A DNA stretch of 20,123 nt from a virus: positions 1 to 20,123 of the IMG/VR virus record IMGVR_UViG_3300023179_000630; one strand, written 5' to 3'. Position 1 is the stretch's first letter, and the number at the start of each line of letters is the position of its first letter. Below the pieces are notes generated by a model. It did no database searches, was not told where the DNA came from, and saw nothing but the letters and a program-made list of their open reading frames with translations. This document shows positions 13,806-19,433 of this stretch, in pieces. Both the position numbers and the translations under genes were made by a program.

Positions 13806-14681
13806 ATGATTACTGTGACTCAAGTCGGTAACAAGTTCGTCGGTTCGATCGACGGTGTCGAAGTTGTTCGTTCGGTGAACGCTTCGTATGTTAACAAGAA
13901 GGTTCGCGAGATGAGCTCGACTAGCTTTGTTCCTCAAGCTGCTGCTCCGGTTTCGCAATTCGGTATCAATGAGCGTTTTGACTTTACTTCGGACCTCGTG
14001 ACGATGGTTGCGAAGGGTCAGACTGCTTCGGCTGTTATTACTGGCGAAGGTGGTCTGGGCAAGTCGTTTACGGTTACTGCTGCTCTGAAGGCTGCAGGTC
14101 TGAAGGACTTCAGCGAGAAGGAGCCTGGTGATACTGCTGCACCGCGTACGACCTACCGTGTCGTCAAGGGCTTCTCGACTGCTAAAGGCTTGTATCGCGT
14201 TCTGTACGAGAACCGCAACTCGATTATCGTTTTCGATGATTGCGATAGCATTCTGAAAGATGCTGATGCGCTTAACCTGCTCAAGGGTGCGCTTGATTCG
14301 TATGATCGTCGTATTATCTCGTGGAATACTTCGCGCATTGACGATCTTCCGCGCTTCTTTCAGTTCAAGGGTGGGGTCGTATTCATCTCGAATATGCCGC
14401 AATCGAAGATCGATCAGGCTATTCGTTCGCGTTCGATGAACGTTGACTTGTCGATGACAACCGATCAGAAGATCGAACGCATGGAGACTCTCGTTAGTTC
14501 TCCTAGCTTTCAGCCGGACATGCTGATGTCGGTTAAGCGTGATGCTCTTGACTTGATTAAGCAGAAGCGTGATAGTGCTCGGGAGATTAGCTTGCGTACG
14601 CTGTTGATGGTTGCAAAGATTCGCAGCTCGGGTAAGCAGAACTGGAAGAACCTGGCGACTTATATGCTGGTTAACGGTTAA
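13806..14681 (+). CDS. AAA+ ATPase, phage early gene
   Basis: The 291-residue protein has Walker A GEGGLGKS at residues 80-87, Walker B IIVFDDCD at 140-147, and a sensor-1 strand VVFISN at 191-196. PQSKIDQAIRSRS follows with arginines in arginine-finger positions, then a helical lid. The first 55 residues form a separate beta-rich part (VTQVGNKFVGSIDGVEVV). The ATG at 13806 has AAGGAG 7 nt upstream; the frame is open upstream to 13767. Serine is coded almost only by TCG and the DNA is GC-richer than that of its neighbours. Codon use therefore differs from the rest of the phage, suggesting separate origin or strong expression. AAA+ proteins of this size load or remodel DNA or protein complexes; the partner is unknown. 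Confidence 0.87.
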   Translation: MITVTQVGNKFVGSIDGVEVVRSVNASYVNKKVREMSSTSFVPQAAAPVSQFGINERFDFTSDLVTMVAKGQTASAVITGEGGLGKSFTVTAALKAAGLKDFSEKEPGDTAAPRTTYRVVKGFSTAKGLYRVLYENRNSIIVFDDCDSILKDADALNLLKGALDSYDRRIISWNTSRIDDLPRFFQFKGGVVFISNMPQSKIDQAIRSRSMNVDLSMTTDQKIERMETLVSSPSFQPDMLMSVKRDALDLIKQKRDSAREISLRTLLMVAKIRSSGKQNWKNLATYMLVNG

Positions 14682-14682
14682 A

Positions 14683-14907
14683 ATGAATAACCGATTAACT
14701 GCTTTAGTAAATGCTGCCACTAGAGCTACGGCAAACAAGCCAGAAACTATGCCAGCTCTTTTGGCGCAGCTTATTATTGAGGACTGTATTAAGTTATGTA
14801 ATATAGAATCTGATAGTAATAAGGCATGGGAAATTGATATTGGCAGAATGATGGGTGCTGCAGAGATTCAATTAAAAATAAAAAAGGCATATAAAGAAAA
14901 TGATTAG
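14683..14907 (+). CDS. 74-residue protein, unknown function
   Basis: The frame starts at ATG 14683, one base after the AAA ATPase stop, and has no separate ribosome binding site. The product is helical: NRLTALVNAATRATANKPET, then ALLAQLIIEDCIKLCNIESD and EIDIGRMMGAAEIQLKIKKA. Short helical proteins with an ...E-D-C-x-x-L/I... segment are frequent in phages, but no family is certain. It overlaps the SWIM-finger gene by 8 nt. Co-transcription with the ATPase from the promoter at 13735 is likely. Confidence 0.68.
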   Translation: MNNRLTALVNAATRATANKPETMPALLAQLIIEDCIKLCNIESDSNKAWEIDIGRMMGAAEIQLKIKKAYKEND

Positions 14908-15211
14908 TGTACGTGAGGTTACTAGTTGGGATTGGAGTAATCATACCTATTTTCTTAATGACTCACAAAATAAGCTTTTGGGTTATCAGGTAGATGGAGA
15001 AAAGCCAGTTACCTTTACTACTCCAATGGACTTCGATAAGCGAGGTCGTAAATTCGAAGTTATTAAAGCTGATACAGAAAAGAATACTCGAATCATTCAA
15101 GGTTCAAAAGGTAGTGTTTATTATATCACTAATGTAAATGGCGTTGAACGATGTACGTGTACTGGATTTAAGTATCACGGCAAATGCAAACATATTAAGG
15201 AGGCAGTATGA
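14900..15211 (+). CDS. SWIM-type zinc finger protein
   Basis: The 103-residue protein ends with C85-T-C87, eight residues, then C96-K-H98. This fits the SWIM finger CxC...CxH, found in proteins that bind DNA or other proteins. The first 80 residues are beta-rich (NHTYFLNDSQNKLLGYQVDG, then RIIQGSKGSVYYITNV) and not otherwise recognised. Stand-alone phage SWIM proteins are known but poorly studied. It sits in an overlapping string (8-nt overlap with the previous gene, 4-nt with the next), so it is made from the AAA ATPase transcript. Its role may be nucleic acid binding. Confidence 0.75.
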   Translation: MISVREVTSWDWSNHTYFLNDSQNKLLGYQVDGEKPVTFTTPMDFDKRGRKFEVIKADTEKNTRIIQGSKGSVYYITNVNGVERCTCTGFKYHGKCKHIKEAV

Positions 15212-15363
15212 GTAAGTCACCATTTGAAATTCGACTAGAAATTTTCCGTCAAGCATATCATATTGTCTGGGAGAACTCGGACAAAGATGCTACCGCAGAA
15301 GAAGTTGTTGAAGCTTCTTTTGAACTAGCTGCGCGTATTAAGGCCTTTGTGGATAAAAGCTAA
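15208..15363 (+). CDS. 51-residue protein, unknown function
   Basis: This frame has a near-perfect ribosome binding site (AAGGAGG at 15198-15204) placed 3 nt before ATG 15208. Its stop TAA shares its last A with the ATG of the next gene. The product is helical: SPFEIRLEIFRQAYHIVWEN, then AEEVVEASFELAARIKAFVD. Similar short helical proteins are common beside gp-coding genes of myoviruses, but no function is known. The strong start and both overlaps make it a confident gene. Confidence 0.78.
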   Translation: MSKSPFEIRLEIFRQAYHIVWENSDKDATAEEVVEASFELAARIKAFVDKS

Positions 15364-15713
15364 TGAGCGATAATATTATTAAGCCTTTCGATCTTCAAGA
15401 AACTATTGACGATTTTATCGATTATTTCGATTGGGAACGCGTTAATGATGTGATGGAGCATTTGGATTGGAGATGGGCTACTATCGGAAACGATATTCCT
15501 TCTATTCCTCAAATGAAGAAGCATGCTCGTAAATATCTTCGAGAAGTCGCTGAAGGAGTATTGAAGCAAGCAACTGAAAAACCAGATCTTGATTCGGTAA
15601 ACTATTATACTTGTACAGGTGGCTTTAATTACGAAGCTACCAAATACAAAGATAGCGATAAAATCTATCTAAAGATGCATTTCGCAGTATCGGAATGGAG
15701 CAATTACGACTAG
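15363..15713 (+). CDS. conserved phage protein, unknown function
   Basis: The 116-residue acidic protein has FIDYFDWERVNDVMEHLDWR followed by WATIGNDIPSIPQMKKHARK near residues 18-56. CTGGFNYEATKY and an IYLKMHFAVSEW strand follow. The Y-F-D-W....V...L-D-W-x-W pattern recurs in hypothetical proteins of many phages. No catalytic motif is visible. It is coupled to the preceding gene (TAATG). Its TAG stop is followed immediately by the next early promoter. Confidence 0.75.
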   Translation: MSDNIIKPFDLQETIDDFIDYFDWERVNDVMEHLDWRWATIGNDIPSIPQMKKHARKYLREVAEGVLKQATEKPDLDSVNYYTCTGGFNYEATKYKDSDKIYLKMHFAVSEWSNYD

Positions 15714-15742
15714 TTGACTTTATTTCTTCGTCACGCTACAAT
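15714..15742 (+). promoter_or_regulatory. early sigma70-type promoter (TTGACT, 17 nt, TACAAT)
   Basis: The -35 at 15714-15719 abuts the TAG stop of the upstream gene. The -10 is TACAAT at 15737-15742. The spacer of 17 nt shares ATTTC and CGCTA with the neighbouring promoters. It drives the zinc-finger gene at 15773. Confidence 0.87.
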
Positions 15743-15772
15743 GTCTATGTTGAGTGAGGAGAAGGAGCCGCA

Positions 15773-16003
15773 GTGTTTGATTCTCATGCTAGGGAACAGA
15801 ACTTCGAGGAATCCGAGATGGGCCAGCTACATGCTATCCACCTCAGCGAGAACGCCGTAGCGAGGGTGAGAGCAGGTCTCAGCACTGGTCCTAGCCTGTC
15901 GCATTGTGTCGACTGCGCGGAAGAAATTCCAGTGGCAAGGCGCAAAGCCATTGCTGGAATCAGTCGTTGTATTTTCTGTCAGACAGCCGCGGAAAGGGGT
16001 TGA
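15773..16003 (+). CDS. TraR/DksA-type C4 zinc finger protein
   Basis: The 76-residue protein starts at GTG 15773, which is preceded by AAGGAG (15762-15767) with 5-nt spacing. The C-terminal half is a DksA/TraR finger: C45-V-D-C48 and C66-I-F-C69 around EEIPVARRKAIAGIS, the usual P-x-A-R-R/L-x-A-x-P/G signature. The N-terminal half is a short helix-rich part (EESEMGQLHAIHLSENAVAR). TraR-like proteins bind the secondary channel of host RNA polymerase and change promoter choice without ppGpp. Phages carry such short versions, so an early role in redirecting host transcription is plausible. The acidic tip residues typical of TraR are only partly matched. The stop is inside the next promoter's -35. 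Confidence 0.85.
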   Translation: MFDSHAREQNFEESEMGQLHAIHLSENAVARVRAGLSTGPSLSHCVDCAEEIPVARRKAIAGISRCIFCQTAAERG

Positions 16004-16028
16004 CTTTTTTTCGTCGCCGCACTACAAT
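16000..16028 (+). promoter_or_regulatory. early sigma70-type promoter (TTGACT, 17 nt, TACAAT)
   Basis: The -35 at 16000-16005 contains the TGA stop (16001-16003) of the TraR-like gene. The -10 is TACAAT at 16023-16028, spacer 17 nt. A TTAGGAG ribosome binding site follows before the gene at 16056. Confidence 0.87.
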
Positions 16029-16055
16029 TATCTTACTGACTTAGGAGACACACAC

Positions 16056-16247
16056 ATGACGAACTTGTCCAATGACCAACGTGGCGATACTATCAATAAC
16101 CTTATCGATGCTGGCGATCTCGACATCCGCTTCATCGCCAATCGCCTGGTTGCACTAGACTCTAATCAAGCTGCCAAGCTTGCTGACTACCTCAGCACCT
16201 ACATTCAAATCTTTGACGTGAAGAACGCACAACAGGAGGCTGCATAA
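16056..16247 (+). CDS. 63-residue protein, unknown function
   Basis: The ATG at 16056 follows TTAGGAG (16041-16047) and the early promoter. The product is helical: NDQRGDTINNLIDAGDLDIR, then NRLVALDSNQAAKLADYLST. It is short and acidic with no recognised family. It overlaps the next tiny ORF by TAATG. The same start region carries GAGACACACAC, similar to the leaders of other early genes here (CACACAC at 13213-13221 and 13782-13788), which may be a shared leader feature. Confidence 0.72.
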   Translation: MTNLSNDQRGDTINNLIDAGDLDIRFIANRLVALDSNQAAKLADYLSTYIQIFDVKNAQQEAA

Positions 16248-16327
16248 TGTTTACTTTGACCAAGAAAGAGCAATCCAGTATCCATAATGGTCTTGCAGAA
16301 GAACTACGTAGCCTAAAGGACAACTAA
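16247..16327 (+). CDS. 26-residue peptide, unknown function
   Basis: The ATG at 16247 overlaps the previous stop (TAATG), and AGGAGG stands upstream at 16234-16239. The frame reads MFTLTKKEQSSIHNGLAEEL plus six residues to a TAA one base before the next ATG. The excellent ribosome binding site and the tight fit between two genes support translation despite the small size. No function can be assigned. Confidence 0.6.
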   Translation: MFTLTKKEQSSIHNGLAEELRSLKDN

Positions 16328-16328
16328 A

Positions 16329-16544
16329 ATGGGCTTTTTTAACGAGGGCATTCCCCGTTACGATTATCGCGGTCGTAGCGAACGTATTCCTTCTCGTGAG
16401 GACAATTCATATTGCGCATTCAAAGCTCCTGAGAAGCGTTATACCGGGAACAACATGGTAGGTATTACCATTATGCATAAGAGCTGCCTTCAGCCTATCT
16501 TTAATGAAGACTCGGCTATTGATGCTGCTACTATGAGGCGTTGA
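16329..16544 (+). CDS. 71-residue protein, unknown function
   Basis: The ATG at 16329 follows AAAGGA at 16315-16320. The protein is basic: GIPRYDYRGRSERIPSREDN, then CAFKAPEKRYTGNNMVGIT, ending ...AIDAATMRR. Two cysteines are present (residues 29 and 52), but no finger motif. The protein is not recognised. Its TGA stop at 16542-16544 lies inside a promoter-like TTGATT element. Confidence 0.7.
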   Translation: MGFFNEGIPRYDYRGRSERIPSREDNSYCAFKAPEKRYTGNNMVGITIMHKSCLQPIFNEDSAIDAATMRR

Positions 16545-16569
16545 TTTATTATCCATTATAGGTCATAAT
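16541..16569 (+). promoter_or_regulatory. promoter-like element of a probably leaderless gene (TTGATT, 17 nt, CATAAT)
   Basis: The -35 TTGATT at 16541-16546 contains the TGA stop of the upstream gene. The -10 is CATAAT at 16564-16569, spacer 17 nt. The ATG at 16576 starts 7 nt after the box, where transcription should begin, and no ribosome binding site is present. The sequence lacks the extended ATTTC/CGCTA matches of the other promoters. Confidence 0.6.
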
Positions 16570-16575
16570 ACTATT

Positions 16576-16881
16576 ATGTTATACGCTGATATCAAACTTG
16601 TAGACGGAACCGTTACTCGAAAGTTTTTCGAAGACCGGGCGAAGGGTTATGGTGATTTTGGTTATGTCAAGTATCTGCTCCGAAAAGAGTTTGGCAAAAA
16701 CTCCGAGTTATTATCTATCGGCTCTATTCCTGACGAGCGCGTTCATGGCTGGGTTCCTCCTAAACCTATTGACGGTTATGAATTTGAAAATATGAGGCAT
16801 ACTAAGTTTGCGTTCGGTCGTACTAGTAAGAAGGTTATTGGTTTCGTTCCTAAAGACGATGATTTCGACTCCGAAGACTGA
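16576..16881 (+). CDS. 101-residue protein, unknown function
   Basis: The product starts LYADIKLVDGTVTRKFFEDR. It includes the basic segment GYVKYLLRKEFGKNSELLSI and GSIPDERVHGWVPPKPIDGY, then a tail ending DDDFDSED. The beta-strand/helix/beta layout is compact and the C-terminus is very acidic. No family is recognised. The initiation codon sits at the predicted transcription start (see 16541-16569), so translation may be leaderless. Its last 23 nt overlap the next frame. Confidence 0.7.
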   Translation: MLYADIKLVDGTVTRKFFEDRAKGYGDFGYVKYLLRKEFGKNSELLSIGSIPDERVHGWVPPKPIDGYEFENMRHTKFAFGRTSKKVIGFVPKDDDFDSED

Positions 16882-17161
16882 TAAGCCAGGTTCTGGCGTT
16901 TGGAAGGGCTTTACTATGGGAATGGTATTAGCGTTCTCCATTGCATACCCGGCCGCCGCCAAGGCCGTTATTAACACTATATTCGACACGACTCACTATT
17001 ATGTTTCAAAGGTCATGAATAAGATTGTTGAATTTGATGAGCGTATTGTGCCTAGGAACATTACCGGGCGTCAGATCGAAGCCAAGCCTAAAGTCAAGCA
17101 ATTAGAACCTAAATCAGACCCATTTACAGTCAAATCAGTTCCCGAAGGAGAGAAGCCATAA
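16859..17161 (+). CDS. membrane-anchored protein, unknown function
   Basis: The 100-residue protein has one hydrophobic segment at about residues 19-36 (TMGMVLAFSIAYPAAAKAVI), followed by a charged tail rich in Pro, Lys and Glu. The AYPAAA sequence could be a membrane helix or a signal-like segment. The ATG at 16859 overlaps the previous gene by 23 nt without a clear ribosome binding site. ATG 16916 is an alternative that would begin just inside the helix. The frame is also open upstream to 16808. The stop overlaps the next ATG (TAATG). The function is unknown. Confidence 0.62.
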   Translation: MISTPKTDKPGSGVWKGFTMGMVLAFSIAYPAAAKAVINTIFDTTHYYVSKVMNKIVEFDERIVPRNITGRQIEAKPKVKQLEPKSDPFTVKSVPEGEKP

Positions 17162-17298
17162 TGTGGGGTTTAATTTTAGTAACGATAATGATACAAGATC
17201 CAGTCCCTAAGATTAATGTTGTATATACTCCATCGCGTTATAGTATTACGTACGATGATATTAGCCGACAGCATATTGGATTCAAATACAAGCAATGA
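17161..17298 (+). CDS. 45-residue protein with hydrophobic N-terminus
   Basis: The ATG overlaps the previous stop (TAATG), with AAGGAGA at 17145-17151 upstream. The product begins WGLILVTIMIQDPVPKINVV and continues with a Tyr-rich part (YTPSRYSITYDDISRQ). The hydrophobic start may be a short membrane anchor or signal. It is followed by a coupled ATGA overlap with the next gene. No family is recognised. Confidence 0.62.
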   Translation: MWGLILVTIMIQDPVPKINVVYTPSRYSITYDDISRQHIGFKYKQ

Positions 17299-17507
17299 TT
17301 GCCTGGGTATACTATATTGTAGTAATGAATGCAAATCACTCAATAGATATTGAGGTGAAGCATTTTAATCAATATAGTCAATGCGAGAAATACATGCACA
17401 GCAATCACAAGAAGCTCATCAAGCTCTACTATCAGCCCGAAGTACAGAAGATGACTGGCGGTGGTTGCCGTCGCGAAGGCTTCAGGGTTCCCAAGAAGGG
17501 CGGTTGA
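17295..17507 (+). CDS. 70-residue protein with hydrophobic N-terminus, unknown function
   Basis: The product begins IAWVYYIVVMNANHSIDIEV. It has two cysteines (residues 30 and 58) and a basic C-terminus (GGCRREGFRVPKKGG). The pattern of a hydrophobic start, a cysteine in a ...YSQCEKYM... helix and a second cysteine near the end recurs in short phage proteins that may be secreted or membrane bound. No role is established. It is coupled to the gene before it. Its TGA stop is inside the next promoter's -35. Confidence 0.65.
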   Translation: MIAWVYYIVVMNANHSIDIEVKHFNQYSQCEKYMHSNHKKLIKLYYQPEVQKMTGGGCRREGFRVPKKGG

Positions 17508-17532
17508 CTTAATTCTCGTCTCGCGCTATAAT
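17504..17532 (+). promoter_or_regulatory. early sigma70-type promoter (TTGACT, 17 nt, TATAAT)
   Basis: The -35 at 17504-17509 contains the TGA stop (17505-17507) of the previous gene. A perfect TATAAT lies at 17527-17532, spacer 17 nt. Both hexamers are consensus, so this should be one of the strongest promoters of the window. GAGGAGG follows before the gene at 17561. Confidence 0.92.
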
Positions 17533-17560
17533 TAGTTCAACATGATGAGGAGGAGGTAAG

Positions 17561-17764
17561 ATGGCTAAGGTAACCGTATTTTATAAGACGACTCTCTATT
17601 TCGAACAGGTCGTCGAAGTTCCCGATGAAAACATCGCAGGCAAATGGCCTAATCAAACTGTGGTTAACGCTTCTGATACGATAGTTGACCAGCTCAACTA
17701 TCTTAATGAAGTTGACTGCGAGTCTGAGATTGAGAGCATCGTCGTTCATGGCTTGACCTCTTGA
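17561..17764 (+). CDS. 67-residue protein, unknown function
   Basis: The ATG at 17561 follows GAGGAGG (17549-17555), an excellent ribosome binding site. The product is beta-rich: KVTVFYKTTLYFEQVVEVPD, then VDQLNYLNEVDCESEIESIV and VHG. The alternating strand pattern with a single helix suggests a small folded domain. No family is recognised. It is monocistronic, between two consensus promoters. Its stop is inside the next -35 box. Confidence 0.75.
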   Translation: MAKVTVFYKTTLYFEQVVEVPDENIAGKWPNQTVVNASDTIVDQLNYLNEVDCESEIESIVVHGLTS

Positions 17765-17789
17765 CTTAATTTCCCCTCCAGGCTATAAT
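17761..17789 (+). promoter_or_regulatory. early sigma70-type promoter (TTGACT, 17 nt, TATAAT)
   Basis: The -35 at 17761-17766 contains the TGA stop (17762-17764) of the previous gene. A perfect TATAAT lies at 17784-17789, spacer 17 nt. It drives the gene at 17821, and possibly the tRNA and the genes beyond. Confidence 0.92.
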
Positions 17790-17820
17790 GATCACATCAT
17801 TGAGAGAGAGGAGAAGCAAG

Positions 17821-18060
17821 ATGAAGGTTTCTGAACTGATTGAGCTGTTAGAAGGTTTCGATGCAGATGCCGAAATCCATTTTACGTATGGGTCAAATGA
17901 CTACTGGCACACGCAGGTCGCACCGGCTGTTCGTGATGTATTCGAGGGTGATATTGTCTTTAGCGAATATCACAGAATGGACACGCTGCTTGAAGATTAT
18001 GAGGGCCCGGAAGACGAAGAAGACGACCGAACGGTTCGTAGGGTCGTAGTCATTCAATAA
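17821..18060 (+). CDS. small phage protein of the ELIELLEGFDADAEI type
   Basis: The ATG at 17821 is chosen because GAGGAG (17807-17812) precedes it and because the upstream ATG at 17788 overlaps the -10 box. The 79-residue product starts KVSELIELLEGFDADAEIHF. This is a common pattern in short phage and bacterial proteins, consistent with a small alpha/beta fold. An acidic run follows (EDYEGPEDEEDDRTVRRVVV). The function of this group is unknown. The gene ends 8 nt before the tRNA and is probably on the same transcript. Confidence 0.78.
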   Translation: MKVSELIELLEGFDADAEIHFTYGSNDYWHTQVAPAVRDVFEGDIVFSEYHRMDTLLEDYEGPEDEEDDRTVRRVVVIQ

Positions 18061-18068
18061 TAGTTTCA

Positions 18069-18144
18069 GGGCTGGTAGCTTAGGGGTCAAAGCGTTCGAC
18101 TCATAATCGATTGATCGTCGGTTCGAATCCGACCCGGCCCACCA
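18069..18144 (+). tRNA. tRNA with CAU anticodon (elongator Met or Ile2)
   Basis: The 76-nt gene folds as a full cloverleaf. The acceptor is GGGCTGG/CCGGCCC (one G-U) and the D stem is GCTT/AAGC. The anticodon stem is 95-99/107-111 with a U-U mismatch at the first pair, and the loop CTCATAA places CAU at 18102-18104. The T stem is GTCGG/CCGAC with loop TTCGAAT. CCA is encoded. G1-C72 pairing rules out an initiator tRNA. CAU then means elongator Met, or Ile if C34 is modified to lysidine. Phage tRNAs usually supplement codons that are rarer in the host. It lies 18 nt before a TTG-started gene. Confidence 0.95.
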
Positions 18145-18162
18145 TTAACAAGAAGGAAGACA

Positions 18163-18378
18163 TTGGGACAATCTAGAATCAGATCATTATATGAATCCAT
18201 CATCAATGTAGGGACAGGATTCATCATTGCGACAATATCTCAGATCCTGATTTTTCCGTTTTTCAACATTCACATTGCATTAGCCGACAACATTTTAATC
18301 GGGCTAATCTTCACAATCATAAGTATAATCAGAAGTTACATCATCAGACGCATATTCAACTCATTGGAGAGCAAATGA
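18163..18378 (+). CDS. DUF7220-like small membrane protein
   Basis: The 71-residue protein starts at TTG 18163 after GAAGGAA. It begins GQSRIRSLYESIINVGTGFI, followed by two hydrophobic helices (about residues 18-37 and 43-60) and IRSYIIRRIFNSLE. The QSR..SL.E, QI.IFP.F, FT.IS..RSY..RR pattern matches DUF7220 membrane proteins of proteobacterial phages. Their function is unknown. The frame overlaps the next one (ATGA). It may be co-transcribed with the tRNA from the promoter at 17761. Confidence 0.8.
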   Translation: MGQSRIRSLYESIINVGTGFIIATISQILIFPFFNIHIALADNILIGLIFTIISIIRSYIIRRIFNSLESK

Positions 18379-18500
18379 ATCAGCGACAAGAAGAGCAATT
18401 AGAATCGTACATGAAGCTCTATGACAAAGAGGTAGCCATCATTCCATGGATTGTCTCAGTCATTGGATTGTTTTCGATTGCGGCGATTCTGTTCTCGTAG
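18375..18500 (+). CDS. 41-residue single-pass membrane peptide
   Basis: The ATG overlaps the stop of the DUF7220-like gene, with TTGGAGAG at 18364-18371 upstream. The product reads NQRQEEQLESYMKLYDKEVA, then a hydrophobic helix IIPWIVSVIGLFSIAAILF, and stops. A charged head followed by one C-terminal helix fits a tail-anchored membrane peptide. The end lies inside the convergent frame 18456-19046. The function is unknown; with its neighbour it may form a membrane complex. Confidence 0.65.
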   Translation: MNQRQEEQLESYMKLYDKEVAIIPWIVSVIGLFSIAAILFS

Positions 18501-19046
18501 CCAGATAGCCTCCTGCATTTTAACAACCGACCGCCCCCTCTTCCAACCCGAAGGGATTGGCCAGCCATTAAATCGTTTCTCTTCATCGGATAGTACATTA
18601 ACTATCCAGAACCAGCCCTTGGCGTTTTTATATTTGCGCATGACAGCCGATTGCCATTTACGCCGTTCTTCTGACATGGGCCCCCGACCAGTTTTCTTTT
18701 TACCTCTATTACTCATACCAATACGATAACGATGCAATGCAGATAATCCACCATGAGATGGATTCTTTAATTTCATTTGCATGGACTTGATAGGCCGCTT
18801 GAAGCCTTTGGCAGTACGTCGTATAAGAACATCAGAACGAAAAGTAAAAGAACCATACGTTCGTTCCCATATTGGCTTACGAGTAGCAATTAAATGCTTG
18901 TTAGATTGCTTCTCTATTAGCTCAATAAGATATTCCTTAGCGGAGTAATACTTGAATATGTCTTTCTCATTCTTTATTACATGTATAATCTTAGATCGAG
19001 ATCGTTTGTGTGTTACTAAGAATATAGAATAAGATGTCGCTTTCAT
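18456..19046 (-). CDS. protein with NUMOD3/homing-endonuclease-associated tail motif
   Basis: The protein has 196 residues from ATG 19046. Two earlier in-frame ATGs at 19091 and 19058 are alternatives; 19046 is preferred because GGA stands 8 nt upstream and a late-like box at 19095 would start transcription inside the longer version. The C-terminal part is very basic: MSNRGKKKTGRGPMSEERRK, then WFWIVN and DEEKRFNGWPIPSGWKRGRS. The W..N...EKR....IPxGWKxGR phrase is frequent at the end of phage homing endonucleases and their helper proteins. I see no GIY-YIG or HNH catalytic core. The N-terminal part (about 1-110) is unassigned. It may be a DNA-binding protein left from a homing endonuclease or an undescribed variant. 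It is a lone minus-strand gene. Confidence 0.6.
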   Translation of the reverse strand: MKATSYSIFLVTHKRSRSKIIHVIKNEKDIFKYYSAKEYLIELIEKQSNKHLIATRKPIWERTYGSFTFRSDVLIRRTAKGFKRPIKSMQMKLKNPSHGGLSALHRYRIGMSNRGKKKTGRGPMSEERRKWQSAVMRKYKNAKGWFWIVNVLSDEEKRFNGWPIPSGWKRGRSVVKMQEAIWLREQNRRNRKQSND

Positions 19047-19094
19047 AGAGTATTCCATAGAGATATAAGAAAACCATGCACTCACATGCATTCT

Positions 19095-19102
19095 GATTTA
19101 TA
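19095..19102 (-). promoter_or_regulatory. late-promoter-like box TATAAATC
   Basis: The minus strand reads TATAAATC, 7 of 8 matches to the T4 late consensus, just upstream of the minus-strand gene. Its start site would lie near 19089, inside the longest possible reading frame. This supports the shorter start at 19046. Confidence 0.35.
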
Positions 19103-19208
19103 TATAGCTTGGTTTAAGAAATATCTAAGAAAAGGTAAAAGGGGTAGAGAAGTCACCTCAGGAGCAATGGGGAGACAAAGGGATAGACATATTATCTCCA
19201 CAGTGATT

Positions 19209-19318
19209 CGCTATGAAATACCGCTATGATTTCGCTGTATTTCCCGCTATGAAACCGCTATGAAAACTCTATGAAATCCCGCTATGAAACCGCTATGAAA
19301 ACTCTATGCTCTACTATG
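19209..19318 (+). repeat. helically phased CGCTATGAAA iterons
   Basis: About ten degenerate copies of CGCTATGAAA/CTCTATGAAA start at 19209, 19222, 19233, 19245, 19256, 19267, 19280, 19291, 19302 and about 19313. The spacing is 11-13 nt, roughly one helical turn. A larger 35-bp unit (19243-19277) is repeated almost exactly at 19278-19308. No frame with a start and ribosome binding site covers it. The stretch 19103-19208 before it holds nothing I can assign beyond a 20-codon frame with a poorly placed ribosome binding site. Such arrays are typical binding sites for an initiator or repressor. Confidence 0.8.
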
Positions 19319-19361
19319 TGCAGCAAATGACTCGCAGCATTATACTTTTGCAATAATCATT

Positions 19362-19389
19362 CGCAAACAAATACAGCTAGTTATTTGCG
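19362..19389. repeat. imperfect palindrome (CGCAAA ... TATTTGCG)
   Basis: CGCAAACAAATA and TATTTGCG surround the centre CAGCTAG, giving an 8-bp inverted repeat with a 3-nt bulge. It lies between the iterons and the larger repeats and could be a protein binding site. The remaining sequence of 19320-19433 shows no gene. Confidence 0.4.
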
Positions 19390-19433
19390 CATTCAGCTTT
19401 CGCGCACATGATCTTCCATTATGACTGATCTCT

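Noticed and set aside
13716-14738. 340-codon open frame on the minus strand
   Set aside because: It is antisense to the AAA+ ATPase with Walker A, Walker B and sensor motifs, and is open only because serine TCG codons read as CGA on the other strand. Its protein is Arg/Asn/Leu-rich without domain features.
16711-16989. 92-codon minus-strand frame
   Set aside because: It is opposite two overlapping plus-strand genes, with no start signal or family resemblance.
18069-18144. prophage attachment site at the tRNA
   Set aside because: No integrase is seen, no repeat of the tRNA 3' end occurs in the window, and T4-like phages are lytic. The tRNA is a phage gene.
18451-18729. 92-codon plus-strand frame opposite the minus-strand homing-type ORF
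   Set aside because: The minus strand encodes the GWKRGR tail motif and a sensible basic protein; the plus frame is compositionally odd and lacks a ribosome binding site.
19168-19230. 20-codon ATG frame after GGAG before the iterons
   Set aside because: The spacing between GGAG and ATG is only 2 nt and the frame runs into the iterons; there is nothing to support translation.
19209-19318. CRISPR array
   Set aside because: The repeats are contiguous 11-13-nt words without unique spacers of about 30 nt, and no cas genes are present.
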